Assembly: GCA_020846135.1 (NCBI GenBank) | Contig: JADLEK010000064.1 | Coordinates: forward strand, 62,001-126,000 | Source: Gammaproteobacteria bacterium | GTDB taxonomy: Bacteria; Pseudomonadota; Gammaproteobacteria; Competibacterales; Competibacteraceae | Direction: 5' to 3' | Length of the DNA stretch: 64,000 nt | Shown here: one piece after another, positions 27,294 to 34,545 of the stretch | Layout of the letters: every line of letters begins with the position of its first letter | Position numbering within the stretch: position 1 is the stretch's first letter | The notes under the pieces: model-generated | Database searches by the model: none | Seen by the model: the letters and a program-made list of their open reading frames with translations, nothing else | Told to the model about the DNA's origin: nothing | Translations under genes and position numbers: made by a program

Positions 27294-27309
27294 CCGGCAT
27301 CCATGCCGG
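27294..27309. repeat. Short palindromic repeat (CCGGCAT-CC-ATGCCGG)
   Basis: A perfect 7-bp inverted repeat with a 2-base spacer, flanked by GTCGT and AATGACGA. On the minus strand this reads TCATTCCGGCATGGATGCCGG, the core of a dispersed extragenic repeat common in proteobacteria. It lies between the diguanylate cyclase gene and the kinase remnant. Confidence 0.6.
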
Positions 27310-27340
27310 AATGACGATATAGCCCGCACCTTGGCGACGC

Positions 27341-30300
27341 CTACCCCCAGTTCGCCCACTCGTCAGGCGAGCGCCAGCCGGCGATCCAGCCCGGAACTTC
27401 CTCAGCCGGCATAGGCCGGGCGATCACATAGCCCTGAGCGTGATCGCAACCCAGTTCCAGCAACTGGACCCCGTGTTCCACGCTTTCCACTCCCTCCGCG
27501 ATCACCGCCAGCTTGAACGCCGCAGCTAGACCGATAATCCCCCGCACAATCGCCAAATCACCGGGATCGATCAGCATGGTGCGGATAAAACTTTGATCGA
27601 TCTTGAGAATTTGCGCCGGCAAATGCTTCAGGTAGGTCAGTGAGCAGTAGCCGGTGCCGAAATCGTCCAGTGCAAAGCGGACCCCGAGTTCCCGGCATTC
27701 GGCAAAAATCCGGGATACGCGCTCCAGCTCCTTCAGCGCGGTGGTTTCGAGAACTTCCAGCTCCAGCCAATCTGGACGAATGTCGGGATGCCGGGCCAGC
27801 AAGGTTTGCAACCGGGTGGCGAAATCCGGTTGTTGCAGGTGGCGGGCGGACATATTCACACTGACCGGCAAGACCAGACCGGCGGCCCTCCAAGTCGCCA
27901 TTTGCTGGATCGCGGTTTCCAGCACCCAGTCGCCCAGCGTTCCGGCGAACTGTGAGTTCTCCACCATCGCCATGAATGCGCCGGGCGCCAGCACGCCCTG
28001 TTCGGGATGCCGCCAGCGAATCAGCGCCTCGGCCCCGACCACCTGCCCGTGGCGCATATCCGCCTTGGGCTGGTAGTAGAGGCAAAACTCGCCGGCGGTC
28101 CAGCCCTGGCGGATTCGGTCCAGCAGTTCCCGATGGCATTGCGCCCGCCGGTCCTGTTCCAGATCGAACAGATGGTAAGCATTGCGCCCGCCCTGCTTGG
28201 CCAGATACATGGCCTGATCGGCATGACGGATCAGCGTGTCAGGATCAGCGCTGTCGTAGGGGAAAAACGTCGCTCCGATACTGGCCGAAACCACCACCAT
28301 ATTCGGCAGAAAGGGATCGGCGACGATGTTCAGAATTCGCTCCAGCACCCGTTCGCCTTCCTCGACGCTGTCGAGATTGCCCAGCAGGATCACAAATTCG
28401 TCGCCGCCCAGTCGCGCTACCGTATCGTCGCCGCGCACGCTTTCCAGAAACCGCTGGGCGACCTGAACCAGCAGCAGATCGCCGGCGGCATGGCCCCAGC
28501 GGTCATTGATCGGCTTGAATCCGTCCAGGTCCAGGTAGCAGACCGCTAGGACCCGCTGTTCGCGCTGGGCCTTGGCCAGCGCCAGCCGCAGCCGATCGGC
28601 CAGCAGCGCCCGGTTGGGCAACCCGGTCAGCGGATCGTAGTAGGCCATCCGCTCCAGTTGCTGCTGGCTTTCCTTGAGGATCGAAATATCGGCGAACAGG
28701 CCCACATAGCAGGTCACAGCGCCGTCGGTGTTATGCACCGTCGAGATCGAGATGCTTTCGGGGAATACTTCGCCGCTTTTGCGTCGGTTCCAGATCTCGC
28801 CGTGCCAATAGCCGTGCTCCACCAGGGTTTGCCACATCGTGGTGTAAAAAGCGGGATCGTGATGACCCGATTGCAGAAAACGCGGGTTGCGCCCCACCAC
28901 CTCCTCGCGGGAGTAACCGGTAATTTCTTCAAAGGTCCGGTTGACTTCGATAATCGTCGCCGTCGCATCGGTGATTATGATCCCTTCATGGGCGTGCTCG
29001 AAGACGCTGGCGGCCAGTCGCAACGCTTGTTCAGTCCCCTTGCGCTCGGTGATGTCCTGGATGCTTTCCATCGCAGCGACAATGTAGCCCTGGCTGTCAC
29101 GGATCGGGGCGGCGCTGAAATACAGCCACTTGCCAATTTTGGGAAAGTGGTCTTCCCCTTCCAGCACCCGTTCGGCCAGATCCTGCTCGCGCAGGCCCAT
29201 CGGATAATAGCGGGTCGCCTCCTCTAGTCCGGCTTCCTCCAGCATCAGATCCGCCAGCACTGGCCGGGGCGCATCGTAGAAGGGCAGCCAGTAATCGCCA
29301 GTGCCGATCATCTGGGCGGCGGCAAACCCGGTCAGCGCCGCACAGGCGCGATTCCAGTGCGTCAGCCGGTGGTTCTGGTCGATAATGAACAGTGGAACCG
29401 GGCTGCTGTCCAGCAGGTGCCGCAACCGGGTTTCATTTTCGGCCAGGGCCTGCTCGGCCTGCTTGCGCTCGGTAATGTCCTGGACGCTTTCCATGGCGGC
29501 GACGATGTGACCCTGCTGATCGCGAATGGGCGCGGCGGTGAAATACAGCCATTTGTCCAGCTTGGGAAAATAACTTTCCACTTCCAGCACCCGTTCAGCC
29601 AGTTGCCGCTCGCGGACCCCCGCCGGGTAATGCTGGGCGATCGTGTCCAGATCGACCCCATCCAGCACTAGGTCCAGCAAACAGGGACGCGGCGAAGCAT
29701 AAAACGTCCGCCAGTGTTCTTGGGTGCCGATCATCTGCGCTGCAGTCAGGCTGGTCATCGCCTGGCAGGCCCGGTTCCAGTGGATCAGGCGATGGTCCCG
29801 ATCAATCACGAACAGCGGGATCGGACAGCCATCGAGGATGTTGTGTAACTGTCGCTCGCTGTCCGCCAGCGCCCGTTCGGCTTCCTTGCGCTGGGTGAAA
29901 TTGCTGGCGGTCATCACCGCGCCGGCGAATTTCCCCTGGGGGCTGTAAAGAAACTCGGCGCTGATCCGGAAGATGCCCGCTACGGTTCCGGCGCTGTTCA
30001 ACAGGCCGTGTTCCCCGACATAACTGCCCTGGCTGGCGATGATTTCCAGCCAGACCGAAGCGGAGGTCAGTTGTGGGGCCGCCAACGATTGGCGGTAAGC
30101 CGCCAACAACTCTGGCGGCAACAGCGCATCGACCGCGACGCCCCGCAGCCGCGCCGGCTCGAATCCGAGTTCCCGACTGGCGGCGAGGTTGGCCTGGACA
30201 ATGAATCCTTCCGGATCGGTCACGATCAGCACATCGCGCATGCTCGCCAGCACCTGCTGGACGAATTGCGACAGTTCCCGTTCCCGTTTGACGGCTTGGC

Positions 30301-30442
30301 CGAGGCGATCCCGATCCGCTTTCACCGCTTCAATAATCTGATCCATCCGCCGGGTCAGGGTCAGCAGGGTGCGGTCCCGACTGGCCACCACCCGCCGCAA
30401 CGCCTCAATTTCGGCAAGAAGCTGGTTTTCAGTGCTGCTCAT
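27341..30442 (-). CDS. PAS-PAS-PAS-PAS-GGDEF-EAL c-di-GMP turnover protein
   Basis: A 1033-residue cytosolic signalling protein. A coiled coil (about 1-65) is followed by four PAS domains (about 70-190, 195-325, 330-460, 470-595), a GGDEF domain (about 600-765) and an EAL domain (about 780-1020). The GGDEF site is intact (ARLGGDEFVIL) and preceded by an inhibitory RxxD site (RGDD, five residues earlier). The EAL site looks intact (GAEALIRWRHP, VNMSARHL, ELEVLETTA, LDDFGTGY, KIDQSFI). PAS 2 and 3 are near-duplicates. No membrane segment is seen. The ATG at 30442 overlaps the TGA of the chimeric mini-ORF and, before a duplication, that of the hydrogenase protease gene, so H2 or redox input through the hydrogenase is plausible. 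Confidence 0.93.
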   Translation of the reverse strand: MSSTENQLLAEIEALRRVVASRDRTLLTLTRRMDQIIEAVKADRDRLGQAVKRERELSQFVQQVLASMRDVLIVTDPEGFIVQANLAASRELGFEPARLRGVAVDALLPPELLAAYRQSLAAPQLTSASVWLEIIASQGSYVGEHGLLNSAGTVAGIFRISAEFLYSPQGKFAGAVMTASNFTQRKEAERALADSERQLHNILDGCPIPLFVIDRDHRLIHWNRACQAMTSLTAAQMIGTQEHWRTFYASPRPCLLDLVLDGVDLDTIAQHYPAGVRERQLAERVLEVESYFPKLDKWLYFTAAPIRDQQGHIVAAMESVQDITERKQAEQALAENETRLRHLLDSSPVPLFIIDQNHRLTHWNRACAALTGFAAAQMIGTGDYWLPFYDAPRPVLADLMLEEAGLEEATRYYPMGLREQDLAERVLEGEDHFPKIGKWLYFSAAPIRDSQGYIVAAMESIQDITERKGTEQALRLAASVFEHAHEGIIITDATATIIEVNRTFEEITGYSREEVVGRNPRFLQSGHHDPAFYTTMWQTLVEHGYWHGEIWNRRKSGEVFPESISISTVHNTDGAVTCYVGLFADISILKESQQQLERMAYYDPLTGLPNRALLADRLRLALAKAQREQRVLAVCYLDLDGFKPINDRWGHAAGDLLLVQVAQRFLESVRGDDTVARLGGDEFVILLGNLDSVEEGERVLERILNIVADPFLPNMVVVSASIGATFFPYDSADPDTLIRHADQAMYLAKQGGRNAYHLFDLEQDRRAQCHRELLDRIRQGWTAGEFCLYYQPKADMRHGQVVGAEALIRWRHPEQGVLAPGAFMAMVENSQFAGTLGDWVLETAIQQMATWRAAGLVLPVSVNMSARHLQQPDFATRLQTLLARHPDIRPDWLELEVLETTALKELERVSRIFAECRELGVRFALDDFGTGYCSLTYLKHLPAQILKIDQSFIRTMLIDPGDLAIVRGIIGLAAAFKLAVIAEGVESVEHGVQLLELGCDHAQGYVIARPMPAEEVPGWIAGWRSPDEWANWG

Positions 30443-30622
30443 GTCAATTCGCTCCAACCCAGCAGGCGGGCGATAGCCGCGACGGCCAGAGGCAGGGTGC
30501 GGTCCCGACTGGCCACCACCCGCCGCAACGCCTCAATTTCGGCAAGAAGCTGGTTTTCAATGCTGCTCATGTCAATTCGCTCCAACCCAGCAGGCGGGCG
30601 ATAGCCGCGACGGCCAGAGGCA
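30365..30622. repeat. 128-bp tandem duplication across a gene junction
   Basis: Two head-to-tail copies with a period of exactly 128 bp occupy 30365-30492 and 30493-30622 (the last two bases complete the overlap). They start CAGGGTGCGGTCCCGACTGG and differ at one position (30440 versus 30568, G or A on the plus strand). Each copy carries the end of the hydrogenase protease gene and the first 26 codons of the PAS-GGDEF-EAL gene. The near identity indicates a recent event. Confidence 0.95.
30439..30570 (-). CDS. Chimeric 43-codon mini-ORF created by the duplication
   Basis: The upstream copy of the duplicated junction has an ATG at 30570 that overlaps the stop of the protease gene (ATGA). It reads 26 codons of the PAS protein start (MSSIENQLLAEIEALRR...), then 17 codons of the protease end (PLAVAAIARLLGWSELT), and stops at a TGA overlapping the ATG of the real PAS-GGDEF-EAL gene. 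The chain of stop/start overlaps is thus preserved. Whether the peptide has any role is unknown; its likely effect is to keep translational coupling. Confidence 0.6.
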   Translation of the reverse strand: MSSIENQLLAEIEALRRVVASRDRTLPLAVAAIARLLGWSELT

Positions 30623-31031
30623 CGGCCCGCGCTACCACTGGCGATAGCCCGATCCGGAAGGGCGTGAAATCGCTCACCGTCACCGTCACCAGATGGATCG
30701 GCGGCAAATCACCCGATTCGACGTGCGCCGCGCACAGCGCGAAGCCGAGATCAGCGCTGTGGCTGCAACGCGGGTCGGGTTCCGGCCACTGCGCCGGGTC
30801 AAGGCGCAGCACGGCGATCTGACCGGCGGGACCGGAGCTGCGCTCGGCGTCCACCAGCACCGCCGCCGCGCAATCCGCCAGCAGCGTGGTCAGGGCCAGG
30901 CCATCGCTGCCCGCATCGACAACCCGGACATCAACGGGCAGATAACCCTGGCGCAACCTTTCGGCAATGCGCGGACCGACTCCATCATCGCCGTGCAGCG
31001 GATTGCCGAAACAGAACACGCCCCGGACCAT
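30567..31031 (-). CDS. Hydrogenase maturation protease (HyaD/HybD/HupD family)
   Basis: A 154-residue endopeptidase that removes the C-terminal tail of the NiFe hydrogenase large subunit after nickel insertion. The N-terminus shows the family motif FCFGNPLHGDDGVGPRIAE, followed by VVDAGSDGLAL. The ATG at 31031 was chosen because the family motif begins six residues in and it follows the large-subunit stop by one base; longer versions would lie in the upstream gene. Its last 17 codons lie in the tandem duplication. Confidence 0.9.
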   Translation of the reverse strand: MVRGVFCFGNPLHGDDGVGPRIAERLRQGYLPVDVRVVDAGSDGLALTTLLADCAAAVLVDAERSSGPAGQIAVLRLDPAQWPEPDPRCSHSADLGFALCAAHVESGDLPPIHLVTVTVSDFTPFRIGLSPVVARAVPLAVAAIARLLGWSELT

Positions 31032-31032
31032 T

Positions 31033-32562
31033 TCAGACTCCCAGCCGGACCCGGCGGCCAGTCTGGCGGCCGGCGTCAAGAAAATGCACGGTGCAAACCA
31101 GACACGGATCATGGGAGCGAATGACATGGGCGATTTCCAGCGGATCGTCAGGATCGCGCACCGGAACGCCGATCAGGCTTTGCTCCCAGTGGCCGGGCGT
31201 TCCGGCGCTGTCGCGTGGCGAAGCATTCCAGGAGGTCGGGGTAATCACCTGATAGCGGTTGAATGCGCCATCCCGGATGCTGATCCAGTGGCCCAGCGCG
31301 CCACGGGCGGCGGTCAACAATCCAGCCCCGCGCCCGTCCTGCTCGATGCCATCCGGCAGCAGCATGATGTGCGGTTCATGGCGTCGCGCCGCCAGTTGGT
31401 CGAAGGTCTGGCGCAGGAAGCGCAGCAGGTGGGTCATGCGCCGCAGCCGCGCCAGTTGCCGCAGCCAGGCGTTGCCGCCCGCCCGGCGGTGCAGACTGCG
31501 GATGAGCGGATCGCCGTCGACCAGCAGATCGGCGAGCGGGCCGGTTTGCATGACCTCGTTGCCGTAGCGCGGCGCTTTGGCCCAGGAATAGCGGTCGCTG
31601 GCCGGCTGATAGTCCGGCACGGTCTCCCCCGCCAACGGATGCTTGCCGCCCGGATAGGGCCGGAACCAGGAATAGCGGACGTGTTCGTCAATCCGGGCCG
31701 GCTCCAGCGGAACCACCGGCCGGTCGCCGCCGCGCCACACGCCGGGCGTGAGCCAGTGGCTGCGGTTCGCCGTCGGTTCGGCTAACGGAAACGCGCCGAA
31801 CGCCAGCATCAGCGGCGAACCGGAACCGATGGCGTCCAGGCCGGCGAACCGGGCGGCCTGATCAAGCAACGCCAGCGCTGTGGCGGGCCGCGTCGCCAGC
31901 CACTCGCTCAGCGCGTCGGCGTCGCTCAAGGCCAGCCATTCCTCCAGATCGCCGCCGAGCAGCCGTTGCTCCACCCAGCGCGTGACTTCGGTTACCAAGC
32001 TCTGACCATCGACGATCTTTCGCGCCGTCGCTTCCGCCGTGACCCCGCCGGGCGTCATGTGCGAGGAATGCGGCCATTGCCCGGCCAGCAGGGCGACGAT
32101 TTCGATGATCCGCCGAGAGTAGCGCAGGGTTTCCCGATGCGCCCAGCCCTGGAAGGGGGCGAAGGCATCGACGACCGCCGCCCGGGCCGGGGAGTCAGCA
32201 TAGCGCTCATGACAGAAATCGGGGGCGAAAAACAGGAAGGTTTGTCGCAGGTCGCTTTGAATCACTTCCGCCATCAAGGTGGCGTTGCGGATCTGGATGG
32301 CATTGCCCGGCGGCGCGATACCCCAGGCGTCTTCCAGCGCCAGCGTTGCGGCGTACAGGTGCGCAGTGCTGCAAATCCCGCAAATCCGGGGGGTGATGAC
32401 CAGCGCATCGCGGGGTACGCGACCGATCATGATTTGCTCAAAGCCCCGGTAAGTGGTTCCGACGCACCGCGCCTCGACCACGCGCCCATCCTCAACCTCG
32501 ACCTGAAACGTCAGATCGCCTTCTACCCGGTTCAAATCCAGTTCCAGCGTCAGGCGCGGCAT
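31033..32562 (-). CDS. NiFe hydrogenase large subunit
   Basis: A 509-residue catalytic subunit carrying the Ni-Fe(CN)2CO site. The N-terminal cysteine pair is in TPRICGICSTAHL and the C-terminal pair in SHDPCLVCTVH. A 16-residue extension after that His (FLDAGRQTGRRVRLGV) is the expected substrate of the protease encoded one base downstream. Classical H2-sensing large subunits (HoxC/HupV) lack this extension, so this enzyme is not of exactly that type. It follows the small subunit by 3 bp. Confidence 0.94.
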   Translation of the reverse strand: MPRLTLELDLNRVEGDLTFQVEVEDGRVVEARCVGTTYRGFEQIMIGRVPRDALVITPRICGICSTAHLYAATLALEDAWGIAPPGNAIQIRNATLMAEVIQSDLRQTFLFFAPDFCHERYADSPARAAVVDAFAPFQGWAHRETLRYSRRIIEIVALLAGQWPHSSHMTPGGVTAEATARKIVDGQSLVTEVTRWVEQRLLGGDLEEWLALSDADALSEWLATRPATALALLDQAARFAGLDAIGSGSPLMLAFGAFPLAEPTANRSHWLTPGVWRGGDRPVVPLEPARIDEHVRYSWFRPYPGGKHPLAGETVPDYQPASDRYSWAKAPRYGNEVMQTGPLADLLVDGDPLIRSLHRRAGGNAWLRQLARLRRMTHLLRFLRQTFDQLAARRHEPHIMLLPDGIEQDGRGAGLLTAARGALGHWISIRDGAFNRYQVITPTSWNASPRDSAGTPGHWEQSLIGVPVRDPDDPLEIAHVIRSHDPCLVCTVHFLDAGRQTGRRVRLGV

Positions 32563-32565
32563 GGC

Positions 32566-33501
32566 TCAAGGCTCCATTTTGCGGTCGATCAGACGTTCCG
32601 GAGCGGCTTGCTGGGCCAGGTCCTTGTAGGCCATGTAGTGGGCGCGTTGCACCCCGAGCGGCAATTGCAAGGGAATATGGCCGAGTTTTTCGGTTCGGAA
32701 CAGGTTGCCATCGCGGGGAAAGGTGGGCGAGGTGCAGCCGAAACAGGGAACGCCGGCCCGGGTTTTACTGCTGCGGCTGTTCCACAATTCCTGATTGCAG
32801 GGCGCCAGAGTCAGCGGTCCTTGGCAGCCGAGGTTGAAAAACAGGCAACCGCGTCCGCCCAGCGTAGTGTCTTCCACATCGTACTCATGGTATTCGTTGC
32901 GGGTGCAGCCCTGGTGAACGGTGGTGGTGAAGAAGTCGGTTGGACGTTGCCACGGGTCCAGTTCCAGCGCTAACCCCCGCAGCAGAAACGCCAGCGCCTT
33001 GGTAATCGTATTCGGGTGGGTCGGGCAGCCGGCCAGATTGATCACCGGCAATCCGCTCCGGCTGCGCCAATCGGCGCGGAACAGACCGTCGGCCTGAGTC
33101 CGGGTAAACTGCATTCCGACGCAATCGGCGGGATTGGGCGGCGCGGCGTGAACTCCGCCGTAAGCAGCGCAGGTTCCCACCGCCAGCACATATTGAGCTG
33201 CCCCGGCCAGTTCAGCGATCACGTCCTTCTTGCCCCGCCCGCCCAGCGGATCCCATAGCCCGGTGTTGCGCGGGGCGGTGATCAGGCTGCCTTCGACGCA
33301 CAGGATATCCAGCGGGGTCCGGCCAGCGATGATGTCGGCGATGATTTGGGTGAGCCGCCGGGTCGAATCGGTGGATAAGGACGGCTGCCAGAGCAGCTCC
33401 AGCCCTTCGTCAATCAATTGCTCCAGCGGCGGATGATCGGCGGACAGCAGGGAGAGGGTGTCGCCGCCGCAGGCCCCGGCCTGCATCCATAGCAATCGCA
33501 T
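32566..33501 (-). CDS. NiFe hydrogenase small subunit, without Tat signal
   Basis: A 311-residue electron-transfer subunit with cysteines for three iron-sulfur clusters: C in LWMQAGACGGDTLSLL, VGTCAAYGG, LAGCPTHPN, HQGCTRNEYHE, NLGCQGPL, LAPCNQELW and GVPCFGCTSP. There is no twin-arginine signal, so the enzyme is predicted to stay in the cytoplasm, as in group 2 hydrogenases. At the proximal cluster the usual second Cys of CxxC is Asp (ACGGD). It is the first gene of the operon leading to the c-di-GMP protein. Confidence 0.93.
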   Translation of the reverse strand: MRLLWMQAGACGGDTLSLLSADHPPLEQLIDEGLELLWQPSLSTDSTRRLTQIIADIIAGRTPLDILCVEGSLITAPRNTGLWDPLGGRGKKDVIAELAGAAQYVLAVGTCAAYGGVHAAPPNPADCVGMQFTRTQADGLFRADWRSRSGLPVINLAGCPTHPNTITKALAFLLRGLALELDPWQRPTDFFTTTVHQGCTRNEYHEYDVEDTTLGGRGCLFFNLGCQGPLTLAPCNQELWNSRSSKTRAGVPCFGCTSPTFPRDGNLFRTEKLGHIPLQLPLGVQRAHYMAYKDLAQQAAPERLIDRKMEP

Positions 33502-33608
33502 CGCGGATTCTCCTCGGTGAAGTGATTGATTGGGATTGGGGTTGCGGGTCTAGCCGCAGGGGAGAAATGGCTGCATCGCCGTTGCGCACTGGAAATGGCC
33601 TACCATGG

Positions 33609-33647
33609 CATTAAAGCAAATGACATTAAGCAAATGACATTAAAGAT
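33609..33647. repeat. Short direct repeats upstream of the hydrogenase operon
   Basis: Three tandem near-copies of CATTAAAGCAAATGA occur at 33609-33623, 33624-33637 (one A fewer) and 33638-33647 (partial). They lie about 110-145 bp upstream of the small-subunit start and could be regulator sites or a slipped repeat. No clear sigma-54 promoter was found nearby. Confidence 0.5.
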
Positions 33648-33715
33648 AGTGCAGAGAATGCGTGATTGTTGGATTTACCCAACCTAACGCCTGATGTCTG
33701 TCCGGATTTGATCCG

Positions 33716-33925
33716 ATGATCGATCCGATCCAGCCTGCGAGACTGAATGTCCACCTACCGGGAGCCACCTGTGTCATGAAACTGGAGGCGCTGTGGTTGA
33801 AGCGTCAAGGGGTGGCGCACCGTCAAATCAGCCGGCTGACGGGCATCAGTTCCACGACCCTGACCAGCTATCTGCGGGCGTATGAGGTGGAGGGGATTGA
33901 GGGGCTGAAAACCGTGAATTTTCCC
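33716..33925 (+). pseudogene. Transposase N-terminal fragment (IS630-like helix-turn-helix)
   Basis: About 60 codons read a helix-turn-helix start of an IS630-type transposase or related protein: ALWLKRQGVAHRQISRLTGI, then TTLTSYLRAYEVEGIEGL. The rest of the element is missing, and the reading frame continues for only a few unrelated codons. It adjoins a truncated cation-efflux gene, marking a recombination junction at about 33925. Confidence 0.65.
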
Positions 33926-34295
33926 GGTTCCGGTTGCAGCGTGGCGCGGTGAATGCCAAAGCGCTCGGTGAGCAGGGTATGCCTGGCGTCCAGCACCGTT
34001 TCCCACTGCCGCAGGTCGTGTACCACCAGATGGACGGACGGCACCACCTGCTCCGGGGCGACGCTCCAGATGTATAGCTCATGTACTGAGGCCACGCCGG
34101 GAGCCGTCGCCAGCGCCCGTCCGACCTCCTCCGGCGCGAGATTGAACGGCGTCCCTTCCATCAACCCATGCAGGGCTTCACGCAACAGTCGCAGGCTGGA
34201 CACTACGATCAACGCGCTGATCCCCAAGGAGAGCAAGGGATCCATCGGCATCCAGCCGGTCAAGGCTGGGCGTGCATGGTGGACAAAATACGCAG
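33926..34295 (-). pseudogene. Cation diffusion facilitator (CzcD-like) fragment
   Basis: The minus strand encodes the last membrane helices and cytoplasmic domain of a CDF metal transporter: LTGWMPMDPLLSLGISALIV, then LLREALHGLMEGTP and VASVHELYIWSVAPEQVVPS. The N-terminal membrane part is missing, and the 3' end is cut at the transposase remnant. It probably derives from a metal-resistance island and is not functional. Confidence 0.75.
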
Positions 34296-34532
34296 TCAGG
34301 CGCTCAACAAGGTCTTGATCTCGTCCACCGACAATACGTTGCCGGCGCTCTTGATCTCGCCATTCACCGCCAGCGCTGGAGTGCGCATCACTCCAGCGTC
34401 GATGATGGCGTTCATATTGGTGACTTTCTCCAGTTCATACTCCAGCCCCAACGCTTGCGCGGCGGCTTCCGTGTGTTGACCGAGGGTCTTGCATTTCGCG
34501 CAACCGCTGCCGAGAACTTGAAACTTGATCAT
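34296..34532 (-). CDS. Small thioredoxin-like redox protein of the arsenic operon
   Basis: A 78-residue glutaredoxin/thioredoxin-fold protein with a CxxC site in VLGSGCAKCKTLGQHTEAA, of the kind often annotated as redox-active disulfide protein 2. It ends in VRTPALAVNGEI-like sequence (VMRTPALAVNGEIKSAGN) with the cis-Pro. GAGGAG lies 8 bases before the ATG at 34532. It starts 13 bp after the permease gene and is the last gene of the ars operon; it may reduce a thiol on the permease or recycle ArsC. Confidence 0.87.
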   Translation of the reverse strand: MIKFQVLGSGCAKCKTLGQHTEAAAQALGLEYELEKVTNMNAIIDAGVMRTPALAVNGEIKSAGNVLSVDEIKTLLSA

Positions 34533-34545
34533 GACCATCGCTCCT

